A DNA stretch of 41,063 nt from Priapulus caudatus. Taxonomy: Eukaryota > Priapulida > Priapulimorpha > Priapulimorphida > Priapulidae. Each line of letters begins with the position of its first letter. Position 1 is the stretch's first letter. This document shows, piece after piece, positions 22,601 through 33,379 of this stretch. Both the position numbers and the translations under genes were made by a program. Where the stretch lies: positions 158,104 to 199,166 of the forward strand of contig NW_014577080.1 of NCBI RefSeq assembly GCF_000485595.1, in the 5' to 3' direction. The notes beneath the pieces are model-generated. The model had not been told where the DNA came from, did no database searches, and worked only from the letters and a program-made list of their open reading frames with translations.

Positions 22601-24435
22601 GTAACTTTGTTAGCGGATTTAACTTGTTTGGCGGATTAAATTTACGTTATGCAACTAACCCATGAGACTGTGTGAAAAAACCTTACGCGATGTTCTCATT
22701 CATAGGTTACTTCACATAACGTACGAGTTCCAACTTTACCACGTAAGAATTGTTGGGTGAAGCCGTTCTGTCACCTGTGTACATTGTACGTGGCACAAAT
22801 TGGAACGGATCGAGATGTTAATTGTCGACAACGACCACTTAAATCCCATAGCTGATTGATGAACCCATGCCAGTAAATGACAGCATGCAGTTACGACATG
22901 CTACTGAAACCGTTTAAATGAGTCCTTTTAATAATAAGCCTTCATTTAGCAAAAATTCGAAAAAATGTGTATCAGAATTCCCTGAGACAGTACTGGCGTG
23001 TGATTCTGACACAAACCATTTCTGTTCGAGCAGTCGTATTGGTATTACTGCTGCGATTCGTATATGTTTGTCCATGTGTGCGCGCGTGCGTGTGCGCGCG
23101 GGCGTGTGAGCGCGTGTGTGCACGCATGTGTGTGTATATCAAGAGACAGTTATCTCTGTAAAGCTCATTCAGGCAAAGCCCAGAGGGTGCATTGTAGGCG
23201 TCTGAATATCCAGTCAATTAGTAGCCAGAGATAGACATGTATATAAATTATACTTAATACTCTACTCAACGTGCTGATTAGGTTGCATTAGCGATGCCAT
23301 CGACACATCGCATTTACTGCACGGGACGATTACGTTCATCCACTCTGGAGCGTGTTCACGGATTTGCCTGAAAAATTGCGCATTCATCACTCAGAAACGC
23401 GCGCATCGTAGCTCCGATTTTGCATCGGAATGAAAACGAATTAGCGGTGAAGTTATAGTCATGGGGTGCGGTTCTGCGAAAAGTCGCTTTGATTTACATG
23501 ATTGACGTGAATCTTCAAGGTTTCCAAGCGGGTATCTAATGTTGATAAACTGTATATTGTGTTTTTTCGCCGCGATGCCCACGCTATCCCATCGTTCTGC
23601 AGGCTTAAAAGTATATTTATTCGCGTTACTATACAGAAATCTATGTAATGCATCCATGAGTGGATGTCTAAAATTTTATAATCTTACGAAAATGTATTCC
23701 TGAAACAATTATGTAAGCTCTTTAGCTGAACAAGTTGAATTTATACTGAATAAAAATCGATATTGGGACGTTATAAAGACTGCCCCGCCCATTAAATATT
23801 AGAGTAGGCTTGTTTTCGAAAGTATGGAAGGGGATGAAGGGTAACAGCCGTCTAGAACACTACTGTGACATGGGAACTCATGGTCCGTTGATTTATTATG
23901 CATAGTATAGTAATATAGTAAAAACGCATGATACTGTAGAGTCATCAGGCGAAAACTCCTACGCAGTTTACAATATATAGCCTCTAGCCTCTCCACACGC
24001 TACAATCATTCAAGACGCGCGCTCTAAACTTGTCCGTGATGCGTCACTTCACTTGTATTTCAACATTATAATATATACTTCTCACGCCTCACCCCACCTA
24101 AACGCCAAAAGTAGATTAATTTATGTTTACGCAATACATATATATATATGCTGAATCAAGTTGTACCATAGCTACCGTCACTTGTACAGTGGCAACGTGA
24201 CCATTGCAAGATTTCACAGGCCGCTGTAGGCATACAGGTACAAGCTGATATCACAGCAAACACGAAGAAAATTAAAATTAATCACGTATGTTTACAGATT
24301 TATGAATCCTTAGACAGCCCCACCTCAGACTCAGAGGCCTAGGGTATAGGAAATTTCATCACTTGTGTATGACGCAATGCGTACAATTAGTTTTGAGCAA
24401 GTAATGTGCGTTGAAATCATGCGGTGCGTAAATGT
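19640..24435. other. Non-coding stretch, no supported gene
   Basis: The longest open frame is 112 codons at 21586-21924, with no recognised domain. A GT/GC-rich alternating patch lies at about 23068-23140. A candidate regulatory cluster at 21020-21112 is listed separately. I see no transposon protein or RNA gene. Confidence 0.5.
21029..21112. promoter_or_regulatory. Possible regulatory cluster: inverted POU octamers
   Basis: ATGCAAAT, the classical POU-domain octamer, occurs at 21072-21079 and again in inverted orientation at 21103-21110. The two lie within a perfect 12-bp inverted repeat (21070-21081 and 21101-21112). Just upstream, CATGTTTG at 21029-21036 is mirrored by CAAACATG at 21042-21049, and TAATTA lies at about 21021. 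The clustering suggests an enhancer, but such short sites arise by chance in AT-rich DNA. No linked gene is visible. Confidence 0.25.
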
Positions 24436-24440
24436 GCGCA

Positions 24441-24500
24441 TATGATAACGGTAGTATATGATAACGGTAGTATATGATAACGGTAGTATATGATAACGTA
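24441..24500. repeat. 16-bp tandem repeat
   Basis: The unit TATGATAACGGTAGTA repeats from 24441 about 3.6 times, with a diverged continuation (GGTAGTAATGGTAACG) to about 24524. Confidence 0.93.
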
Positions 24501-24557
24501 CATGCGGTAGTAATGGTAACGTACAAACGCTCGTCTGAAACCCGAGTTTGAGTGAAG

Positions 24558-24620
24558 CCCCCTCTCTCTCTCCATCTTTCAGTCTCCCTCCCTCCCCCCC
24601 CTCTCTCTCTCTCTCTCTTA
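24558..24620. repeat. (CT)n tract with C runs
   Basis: A pyrimidine-only stretch with several CT runs and an eight-C run near 24594-24601. It has no gene context. Confidence 0.85.
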
Positions 24621-24716
24621 TACACACATGCGCGCTCACGCACTCATACACTGCTTTACCTACGATCGCCATCGTCTCAAAATCACAAACGAGACGTGTA
24701 AGCCAGCTTATCCGCA

Positions 24717-24757
24717 ACACCATCATCAACAATCATCATCATCATCACCAACACCAT
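24717..24757. repeat. (CAT/CAA)n trinucleotide array
   Basis: About 13 CAT or CAA triplets. Its last bases overlap the start of the block duplicated at 33380. Confidence 0.85.
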
Positions 24758-24834
24758 CTGCTCCAACCTTTGCTATTACTTTCGGACATCTGACGCGGAA
24801 AGTGTCGAGTGCATACGCACCTATATATATACTG
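24749..24834. repeat. 86-bp duplicated block, copy at gap edge
   Basis: This block is nearly identical, in the same orientation, to 33380-33467. I see one substitution (TGACGCGG against TCACGCGG) and one TA unit difference in the TATATA run. The match stops only because the gap begins, so the true duplicated segment may be longer. It could be the end of a repeat family member or an assembly duplication. Confidence 0.9.
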
Positions 24835-25793
24835 NNNNNNNNNNNNNNNNNNNNNNNNNNNNNNNNNNNNNNNNNNNNNNNNNNNNNNNNNNNNNNNNNN
24901 NNNNNNNNNNNNNNNNNNNNNNNNNNNNNNNNNNNNNNNNNNNNNNNNNNNNNNNNNNNNNNNNNNNNNNNNNNNNNNNNNNNNNNNNNNNNNNNNNNNN
25001 NNNNNNNNNNNNNNNNNNNNNNNNNNNNNNNNNNNNNNNNNNNNNNNNNNNNNNNNNNNNNNNNNNNNNNNNNNNNNNNNNNNNNNNNNNNNNNNNNNNN
25101 NNNNNNNNNNNNNNNNNNNNNNNNNNNNNNNNNNNNNNNNNNNNNNNNNNNNNNNNNNNNNNNNNNNNNNNNNNNNNNNNNNNNNNNNNNNNNNNNNNNN
25201 NNNNNNNNNNNNNNNNNNNNNNNNNNNNNNNNNNNNNNNNNNNNNNNNNNNNNNNNNNNNNNNNNNNNNNNNNNNNNNNNNNNNNNNNNNNNNNNNNNNN
25301 NNNNNNNNNNNNNNNNNNNNNNNNNNNNNNNNNNNNNNNNNNNNNNNNNNNNNNNNNNNNNNNNNNNNNNNNNNNNNNNNNNNNNNNNNNNNNNNNNNNN
25401 NNNNNNNNNNNNNNNNNNNNNNNNNNNNNNNNNNNNNNNNNNNNNNNNNNNNNNNNNNNNNNNNNNNNNNNNNNNNNNNNNNNNNNNNNNNNNNNNNNNN
25501 NNNNNNNNNNNNNNNNNNNNNNNNNNNNNNNNNNNNNNNNNNNNNNNNNNNNNNNNNNNNNNNNNNNNNNNNNNNNNNNNNNNNNNNNNNNNNNNNNNNN
25601 NNNNNNNNNNNNNNNNNNNNNNNNNNNNNNNNNNNNNNNNNNNNNNNNNNNNNNNNNNNNNNNNNNNNNNNNNNNNNNNNNNNNNNNNNNNNNNNNNNNN
25701 NNNNNNNNNNNNNNNNNNNNNNNNNNNNNNNNNNNNNNNNNNNNNNNNNNNNNNNNNNNNNNNNNNNNNNNNNNNNNNNNNNNNNNNNNNNNN
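24835..25793. other. Assembly gap (959 Ns)
   Basis: All bases are N. The left edge is a block repeated at 33380 and the right edge falls inside element copy 1. By comparison with copy 2, about 635 bp of that element, including its left TIR and the Cys-rich C-terminus of its gene, should lie in the gap. Confidence 0.99.
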
Positions 25794-27755
25794 CATTGGG
25801 CTTTCAAACGCCAATCTTCCGGTTTATTGCTACGTTTTCTTATCGATATTGATTACATGTAAGAAACTTATAAGAATGCCGTACTGCAGCTTCTTTTGTC
25901 GGGGGCAACCCTTTAATGTCGACCTCTACGAGCCTCTTTACACCTTGTCACCAAACTCTTTCTACGTAGAGACTATTCAAAGTGGTACCTATGTCCACCA
26001 TACACGCATATACTAATGCTTTGGCGCAGCATCTATGATTTTCATGCGCTTAGATGAATTGACATGAAGCATTCACCTTCTGCTTTAGTTTCGGTCGATT
26101 TCTTAGCCTAGCACAAACCTTTTTGCCGATCCCTTGGAGTCAACGATGTGGTATTGACCCACTAGGCATTTAGAAATGTAGTATGGAATCAGCCGGCTTC
26201 CAAAAATTGCACATGTCGTCTGGTGTTCCACAGTGGGTCTCTTAATTGCACTTTCTCTGACTCTATGCAACAAGCTGGTACCTGGTTGATGGTAAGTGGC
26301 CACAGAGACAGGATGTCAGGATTCTCTGCAATGACAAATGTCGTCTTGTACCGGCCATGTCACGGCTTCTGCGACAATCAACACATCGGCGTCGTCTTCT
26401 GCATGAATGGTTTCGATGTCTCTTTCTACATCTCATCAGATAGATGTGCTTTACTGCTTGTTTGTTTGATTTGTTCATCGAGGAATTTCTTCTTGTTCTA
26501 TCTCAAATGGTAGTCACTGCGCTGTTTTACTTTTGCCTGGACGATTGACCGACTGCACGTTTCGTTGGTGTGTCACTGTCTTGATTGTTTCCTGTGGAGT
26601 AGCCATCATACACATACTATTGCGTTGGCATACTTTTGCACCACACGATATAATGTGTTGATATTTTGTCGATACAATCCCATTTTGATCATGGCAATCG
26701 CCTGTAGAGAAACCACCATCTAGAGACAATCTGCATTTCTGTCTCTAGAATTTAAAGTCTGTTGGTCTCGCAGATGTGTAGAAATATCATCTAATCGCCA
26801 AGTTTGGTTTTGTAGGCCGAGCGTTTAGATAGCTTATGTTTGTTAATAGAGGTGATGGTGGGCTAAGCGACATCTCGTATCTGAAACCGTCATTTAGATC
26901 GATATCAGTGTTATTTGCTATATCAGGAGTCTCTGAAACAGCAGTCTGCGGTATCGACAACCAATTCCTCTCCATCGGACTCACTTCCCGCATTCATCAC
27001 TTGACTTGTTTTACTTGATAGACTATTTGTAACGCTCGCTTTCCGATGCTAAGGTAATGAGCGACGGTCTATATCCTTCACCCATGTGAGCGGTGTTGGA
27101 CACACTATGGGCAATGCTGTTGCAATGTATACAAGCTAATCGCTCTTTTCTGACCGGGTCATTGCTTTTCAGGGTATTAGAAAATGATGCCGTATCCTGC
27201 CACATCTCGCTTCATATGGCACTTGACTGGTTCACTGGTGATGTCTTGTAGCTACTAAGCTCTTCATCTTCGGTGTTATCTCGTGCATAATCATGGCTCC
27301 GTCTCAGCAACAACCTTGTCCGTTGCGTCTTCATACCATCCCTCGTCCCGCATGATGATTCCCACCCTTGCTCTGTAGACTTCATTAAAACCTCGCACTA
27401 GATCGATTGTTGCCAAAGCCCCAACATTATTTCCACCATGACTTCTTGAAAACACTGGGTGTCTTCTCCTTAGCTTCAGCTGTCCGTGCAGGAACAGATG
27501 ACGGGACATAGGCTAATCTGTCCTGGCCACCTTGCTGCTGAGTATTGTAGCATATTCCTCAGGGACTTCAGGTGAGAGTATTGAAGTTGCCAGTACGTTT
27601 GAGCTCGCGTCAAGATCTCACAATGATAATCTGTATCATTCTGCAGCCATAAAACTTCGCCTGTTGCGTGTTGCAGTGTATTACTCCAGCCATTCTGCTT
27701 TCTGAAAAGTGATTTGAGTGATGCTTGGAATTCAGCATCATGTGTTGCGATACAT
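25794..27755 (-). pseudogene. PIN/FEN1-like nuclease with CXC tail, copy 1 (damaged)
   Basis: Minus-strand reading matches the gene of copy 2, in many short frames interrupted by single-base shifts. Recognisable pieces are a DDATDKVV stretch near 27300-27340, the SHGGNNVG region near 27410-27440, a LKSNDPVRKERL segment near 27140-27175, IANNTDIDLND with FRYEMSLSPPSP near 26850-26915, and KRPTVEHQTTCAIFGS near 26200-26250, which precedes the GCDTTS-like helix. The second acidic nuclease motif is scrambled by shifts at about 26290-26340. The C-terminal Cys-rich tail would be in the gap. The family is known from many animal genomes as multi-copy uncharacterised or Tesmin/TSO1-like CXC proteins. 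Nuclease activity is inferred from the fold, not shown. In this state no full protein could be made. Confidence 0.7.
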
Positions 27756-28310
27756 GTGTTTCATGACCGAAAACGGCGTTCAACACTCCAGAGATGGCAC
27801 TACTGTTCGCTGGCTTCTTCTGTTGGATATCTTCTTCAAAGGACTGCGTTAAGAGCGTCCATCCACAAAAAAGTGGCCCTGACTGCTACTTGCATCGCCT
27901 TCCGTGCATAGTGTGACTTGATGACAATATTCAGAAATCATTAGTTCCACGTTGAGTCAAAACATATTTGTAGTGGTTTCATTGTTAATCTTGTTATTTA
28001 GGTAGTTTGACTTTGTCTTCTGTGACATGTGTTGCATCGCCGAACTTCGCACTACTCTGCAGAGCATGGGCACTACCTTGTTTCGTGTGGCTTCTTGTGT
28101 TGTATCTTTCAAAGGACTGCGTTAGAGCCTCCACGAAAAGTGGCCCCTGAACTGCTCTTGCATCACGCTTACCCGCAGATATGGTCGTTACTGTTAGATG
28201 ACAGATATTTCAGAAATTGTCAGTTGAGTCAAACAATTCTATCGGATCAGGTTTGTTCATTTGTTAATTCTTCGTTATTTAGTACGTTACTTGGTGATGT
28301 CTTCGCTTTT
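27752..28310. repeat. Two tandem sub-terminal units (about 275 bp), copy 1
   Basis: ACATGTGTT at 27752 and 28025 starts two units that share the GGCTTCTTNTGTTG, AAAGGACTGCGTTA, AAAGTGGCCC and GAGTCAAA landmarks in order. Copy 2 has the same arrangement (40639 and 40936), so the duplication predates the split of the two copies. The last 65 bp of each unit resembles the outer part of the left TIR. Confidence 0.85.
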
Positions 28311-28430
28311 AAAAATGCATGTTTGAGTATTTTCGACATCCCTGACCGTCGACTAGTTTTCAGAGAGGCATCGTGGCTCTAAATGATGGTCTTAGTTCGA
28401 TTGGGTCATAATATCTAGTTAACTCTAATA

Positions 28431-28662
28431 CGTTACTGAACTGAAAATGAATTAATTTTTAAGTAATTAACCTCACAAGATTATGAGATTAGCGGCAGCA
28501 TTTTTAAATATGTCAATTAGGCAAACTTCTGAATTGAACCTGTATCGCCCCGTCCCATTTTGGATATTCGAGAAATAACAGCTAATAAACATAAGAATCA
28601 ACAATAAACAAACTTTTGCCAATTTGTTTGCTCAACATAGTATTTTTCTAAATCTGCTCGTC
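28431..28662. repeat. Right TIR of copy 1
   Basis: Reverse-complementing 38059-38268 gives a colinear match to this segment. Shared blocks are CGTTA-TTG or -CTG, ATTTTTAAATATG, TCCCATTTTGGATA, AAGAATCAACAATAAA, CAAACTTTTG and AAATCTGC-CTCGTC or -TCGTC. Identity is high in the outer half and falls inward. The two ends come from different copies, so the pairing is an inference from their shared element. Confidence 0.8.
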
Positions 28663-28664
28663 GT

Positions 28665-28765
28665 ATCGCACACGCACTCGCACACGCATCGACGCCAGCG
28701 CACGCCAGCACGCACACCACCCACACAAACACACAACCACACACAACACACCACACACATACACA

Positions 28766-28815
<50 letters not shown>

Positions 28816-28850
28816 CACACACCACACACCAACACACAACAACACACATA
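28665..28850. repeat. Imperfect (CA)n array
   Basis: A CGCACACGC-rich segment passes into interrupted CA repeats with CC and AA breaks. It begins immediately outside the right TIR of copy 1. Confidence 0.93.
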
Positions 28851-29570
28851 TCGTATAGACGTATATTATCGGAGTACGTCTTATGTGCTGCTAAGGCTCA
28901 GCGTATTTCGGGTGTGTAGGCTAGACCGAGCTGTCTCGCTGCTGTTACCGACCCACCTTCGTCCATAGATTCGCGTTCTTGTCACGACATCGTTTTAGGG
29001 AGTTCCATGCGTTATTGAAATTTTTCGTCTGCCGGTAACAAGGATATGAGCTCCATTAGACCGCCCGCAGTGGCGATCATAGCTCATCGGCAACGTACCC
29101 CTGCAGTAGCAGGTATAGAAGAAAGAGGCTATTAAAGTACCTTAAACGCTCGGCAATATCATAGCGTGGTGTCTTTATTAGATTGCGTTAAGCGTAATAT
29201 TTATCCAAGAGACTAGCGTCTGCCACACTTGTGACCAGCAGATAACGCTATCAAAGTTGATTACGTTTGTGGCTAGTGATCGCATTTTGGTGTGCGACCG
29301 TGCAGCGAGATAGGAGAGCGTTGAGCATGGACGCCAAGCATCATAGCGGCTGGTCAACACGGTTTCATAAGTAAATGCTCGGAAGCTGCAATAATACACT
29401 AATGCCGGCTCGAACCAGCTGCTAGGGTGAGGAACATAGGATGCCCACACCGTGGTTTCGAGACAGACCGCGATTCACATGAAATTGGCTTATAGATCGA
29501 GTGATTTGTATTCACGCTTCTGGGGTGGCGGCACTGAGAGCGAGATTTCTTTTGTGGCACGACGTTTTTT
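28851..29570. other. Non-coding stretch, no supported gene
   Basis: There are only open frames under 91 codons on opposite strands and no recognisable motif. Confidence 0.55.
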
Positions 29571-29573
29571 TTC

Positions 29574-29745
29574 TCGTCTCTCTCTCTTCTCATCACCGCT
29601 CTCTCTCTCTCTCTCTCTCCTCTTCCCTCTATCGCTCTCTCTCTCTCTCTTTTGATCGCTCTTTGTCACTCTCACTCTCTCGCCATCATCTCTGTCTTTC
29701 TTCTATCCTCCTTTAACGCTCTCACTCTTCTTTCTCTCTCCGATC
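29574..29745. repeat. (CT)n-rich tract
   Basis: CT runs are interspersed with GATCGCT and CATC segments over about 170 bp. Open frames through it are Ser-Leu or Arg-Glu repeats and are discarded. Confidence 0.9.
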
Positions 29746-30155
29746 ACCGACAGACGTCGCACGCACGTACCCTAGTCACGCACGACATGTATCATCGAAC
29801 GCCCGCAGTATTCCGCACACACACGTACGCACCACCTCCGCACGATCGCCACGGACGCACGCAGCACCAGCGCACGCCCGCACGCGCAACGTTGAATTCT
29901 GTGGTCGCGAGGCTAGATTATGCAAATTCATGTAGATGCCGCGCCGTCTTGCGGGCGGTTTCATTATGAGCGATGAAAGAAGATGCTAGTTGTAGCTGTT
30001 AGCGCTATTCTGCTGGTCCGGCCAGATATTTTGTCACATCGCAAATGCGAAATAAGTTACTTATCTCCAATGTTTTGTTATTTAGGCCTTCCAAAATATT
30101 TAATATCTGTATAGGAATCAAGCTCCATTTATCTTGCCATACAAACGCGCGTAAT
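29746..30155. other. Non-coding stretch, CACG-rich then unique
   Basis: 29755-29890 is rich in CGCACG and GCACGC words without a clean repeat unit. 29900-30155 is unique sequence. No gene is supported. Confidence 0.5.
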
Positions 30156-30159
30156 GCAG

Positions 30160-30293
30160 CCACACACACGCACACCCGGACACACAACGCACACCGACGC
30201 ACACACGCGCGCGCGCATGCACGCAACACACCACACACACACACAAAACAAACACAACACACACACACACACACACAAACACACACCAAACCA
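30160..30293. repeat. Imperfect (CA)n array
   Basis: CACACG, CGCGCG and CA runs with AA interruptions. It resembles the arrays at 28665 and 31898 in composition, but I see no longer shared unit. Confidence 0.93.
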
Positions 30294-30299
30294 CATCTA

Positions 30300-31800
30300 T
30301 ATCGTTTAATAATATTTATATATATTATCTCGCCGTGCAAGAGCTATCTAAACCATCATTTGTTGTTATCACGCCAAATATTATTTGACATGAACGCTCT
30401 CTGCCTTGCTCGATGAGTTCTACCAATCGTACGCCAAGTACCTACAAGTGCGTCTATCCGGCACGTCTCTCTCCGAACAACCTTTCACGCATCTCGCGGG
30501 CTGCCAGTTACAAACGAGCAGGATTATTGGACCGGCATTCTAGGCGGTGCGAACTGCAATGGCGCATGCGGCATTTGCCTGCATCGTAAGACGCTCCTCT
30601 CTCCTCCAGTAGATGACGCTCTAATAGAAGATCAGTTCAGGAGCCATTGGGCTGTGTCCTTGAAGTTGCTCTAGTAATACGTTATTCAACGTTGGTGTTA
30701 GCTCCTCAGATGCTTTCGGGTTCACAGCACGCCGGGATTCTCATAACATAACAGAGCTCTAAAAACAGCGAATAAGGGCGTGTTTCGGACTCCCGCTTCC
30801 CGCCCCCGCTGTGTGTGGGTACGCCGCAGCGCGCGCGGCGTACGTGTGGGCTTCGCTGGCTGCCTGTGTGTGGTTGTGGGTGTGTGTGTGGTGTCAGTGT
30901 GGTGTCGTGTGTGCGCCCGCGCCGCGCGCGGTCCGTGTGCGTGCGCGGCGCGGTGCTCCCAATGCGCGCTGTGTGTGCTGCGTCTCTGTGGTTCGTCTTG
31001 ACGGCAGGTTAAACGATTAAGGTATGATATCTGTCGGCCTATACGCCGGCAAGCCTTACAGCTAAAGGTTGATTGTTATTACGTTGCTCACTAGCAGCCA
31101 CATAAGCACCGTGCAGTTCTCTCTCAACTTTACGAGCTCTTGTCGTTGAAGGAAACAAAGCTTGGCAGTCTCTCTCCAAGCTCTCACTATTTCGTGGAAA
31201 TACGTTCTACGTATATACGGCCGCAATTTTAAAAAGGGATTATTCAGTAGCTAGCGATGCGCCCCTATATATGCTATATTTCCGCCGGCAATGCGAATTT
31301 AGGAGATTTTGGTCTCAGGATTTATATCATACAGCTAGACGCGCTATTCGTTAACCAAGGCAGTTTCGAGACTGTGCGCCTCTCTGCGCTCTCGCACGCT
31401 TCACGTTACCGCGTTCGCCTCTGCGGCAACGAATCGCCTTCCGCTCGCAGTGCAACTCGCTCTCTCGATATAGCAATGGAAAAATGCTACAGATGTCGAG
31501 CTCATTAGATGCTGTGACTAGTAGGTCCACTACTAGATCTAATATGTATAATGATTCGGATATCAATAGCCAATTTGATTCAAATTATTTGATCTTTAGT
31601 ATAGGGATCATTTAGTGTTTTTTTTAAATGTTGTTGCATTATACCAAAATTCATGCTGGGCTACGACTATGAGTTACTACTCCACGGAATGGCATGAGTA
31701 TGATCATACCACATTGTCAACGATGCGAAACATTCTACATTTTAATTATTCATTTGGGATCTAATGCAATTTTTAACTTGTTATAAACGTCACACTAAAT
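30300..31800. other. Non-coding stretch with a GC-rich alternating block
   Basis: No gene is recognised. 30800-30980 is dominated by GTGTG and GCGCG words, giving three overlapping open frames of 65 to 73 codons with Cys-Val-Arg bias. Low complexity explains them. Confidence 0.5.
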
Positions 31801-31807
31801 TATTTAT

Positions 31808-31897
31808 CAATATTCAGTGCTAATATACAATATTCAGTAGTGAATATTCAAGGCCGATATGCAATATTCAGTAATCAAGAGTCAAGGCCAATATTCA
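31808..31897. repeat. Degenerate minisatellite around CAATATTCAGT
   Basis: CAATATTCAGT recurs at 31808, 31828 and 31862. The last two units are about 34 bp and share an AAGGCC(G/A)AT end. The first unit is shorter. Confidence 0.75.
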
Positions 31898-32051
31898 TGG
31901 AGACACACGCACACGCACACGCACACGCACACGCACACGCACACTCGACACAGGCGTCAGCACGCACACGCCAACACGCACACGCACACGCACCGCACCA
32001 CGCACGGCGCACAGACACGCACACGCACTGCACACGCACACGCACACGACA

Positions 32052-32107
<56 letters not shown>

Positions 32108-32127
32108 ACACACATACACACACATGT
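31898..32127. repeat. (CACACG)n and (AC)n compound array
   Basis: It begins as a hexanucleotide ACGCAC array to about 31942, becomes a mixed CACG region with GACACAGG and CGGCGCAC interruptions, and ends as an AC array with CT and AT breaks. Frames through it encode only His/Thr/Ala or Cys/Val repeats. Confidence 0.95.
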
Positions 32128-32129
32128 AG

Positions 32130-33379
32130 GTCCTATGTTTGTCGGTGTCATTATTTTTTTCCTTTCGTATATCTCTAGGTGAACTTTAAAGCTCCAATTC
32201 CTCCTAGTCTAAACGAATTCGCGGTCAGGCTAACACTATACGTGCACCTATTTGCGCTCTACGCTACATCACTGTGGCCGCGGAATATTCACTTATATAT
32301 AGGTCGATGTCATACAGGAATACAGTCGCATAATCCTCTAGATGCCCAAACTGCATGCAGCGCCACATTCGTACAACTCATGATAGGTAAATTAGCGAGA
32401 GCGAGAGCGCCATCTGTCGTGGAGTTTGCTAGGTGCCATCTAGATGCTAAACTATGTGCCGTCGCACGAGAATGTCATTGCATTTTAATTATTGAAGTCA
32501 ATTCTTACTTTTGCTTAGATTTAATTGCGTTGCCATATTTTAGGTTAAGGAACCCGTGTTTATATATTGGTAGTATGTAGGGTGTTGCATAACGTGCACG
32601 GATTAACCCGCAAATATTAGGGTATTATTTCTGTTAATTATTAAATAATAAAATGAAGCTGATTGGTTATCATTTCGTTTGCACATTTTCATAATGTTTC
32701 CCATGACTAGTGCAATAACGGCAATATCACTGCTCGACTCTGTCGAATATGACATTTCTTGACACATATTCGTAAAGTATATCACTGTTAGGCGCAGAAG
32801 AGCTACTCGTTTTTCGATTACTGTGTTCGGAGTTTCGGTAAGATGTTCAGCACACATCGCATGAACAGAAGAAACCGACACGCATTCTATTTATATCAAA
32901 TAATCAGGTGTTTATGGCCTTAATTTCCATGATATTAATTGGTCTGTGTTGACCACGTGGGGCAAACAACATATCGGATATAGAATAACTAATGGCGATG
33001 CGTGGAGCGCTTTTAGCTCATCCACATAGTACACCGAGACTCAAAGGCATTAGAACAGTGACGGAGCGTCAAACAGAACATGCATGACCGGCCATGTACA
33101 TTAATAATAGCAATGCCCGCATGGGTACTTCACATGAATTATAACATCACATGCTTGCTGTACGCTCTCGGCGCTCTCTTTCTCTCTCTCTCTTATCGTC
33201 GTAGTAACGCAATATCTTACAGAAATGAGCCAAATTGAAATACTAATCTATAATGAAATTGACGCAGAATTAGATGAAAAATCACAATGCAAAACCACGA
33301 GGAATGGAATTGTGGGTCAGCAGGGAATTGTAATTGCGTGAAAGCGTGATTCAATTGCATAACGTATAGCAGTGTTGCA
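32130..33379. other. Non-coding stretch, no supported gene
   Basis: The longest open frame is 133 codons on the plus strand at 32179-32580, without a motif I recognise. A short CT run lies at 33177-33193. At 32408-32416 the sequence reads GCGCCATCT, the reverse complement of the insect CTCF core AGATGGCGC. This is a single, unsupported match. Confidence 0.5.

Larger units (their letters stand above)
25794..28662 (-). mobile_element. Long-TIR element with PIN/CXC gene, copy 1
   Basis: This segment aligns colinearly with 38698 to the window end (copy 2). Matching landmarks include CAATCTTCCGGTTT (25813 and 38719), GTCGTCTTGTAC, AGATCGATATCAGTGTTATT, GACTTCTTGAAAA and GACTGCGTTA. Its right end, 28431-28662, is the inverted repeat of the left end of copy 2. 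The left end is missing in the gap. Estimated full length, joining the two copies, is about 3.5 kb. Apart from the damaged nuclease-like gene there is no DDE transposase, reverse transcriptase or helicase signature. Whether the element moves itself or is moved by another transposase is open. Confidence 0.75.

Noticed and set aside
24628-26016. Open frames of 328 to 462 codons
   Set aside because: Most of their length is the run of Ns; the real flanks are short and unrelated.
29574-29745. Pyrimidine-rich tract as a splice acceptor region
   Set aside because: It is far longer than a polypyrimidine tract and is a CT microsatellite; no flanking exon is supported.
32179-32580. 133-codon plus-strand frame
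   Set aside because: No family resemblance and a sequence composition like its non-coding flanks.
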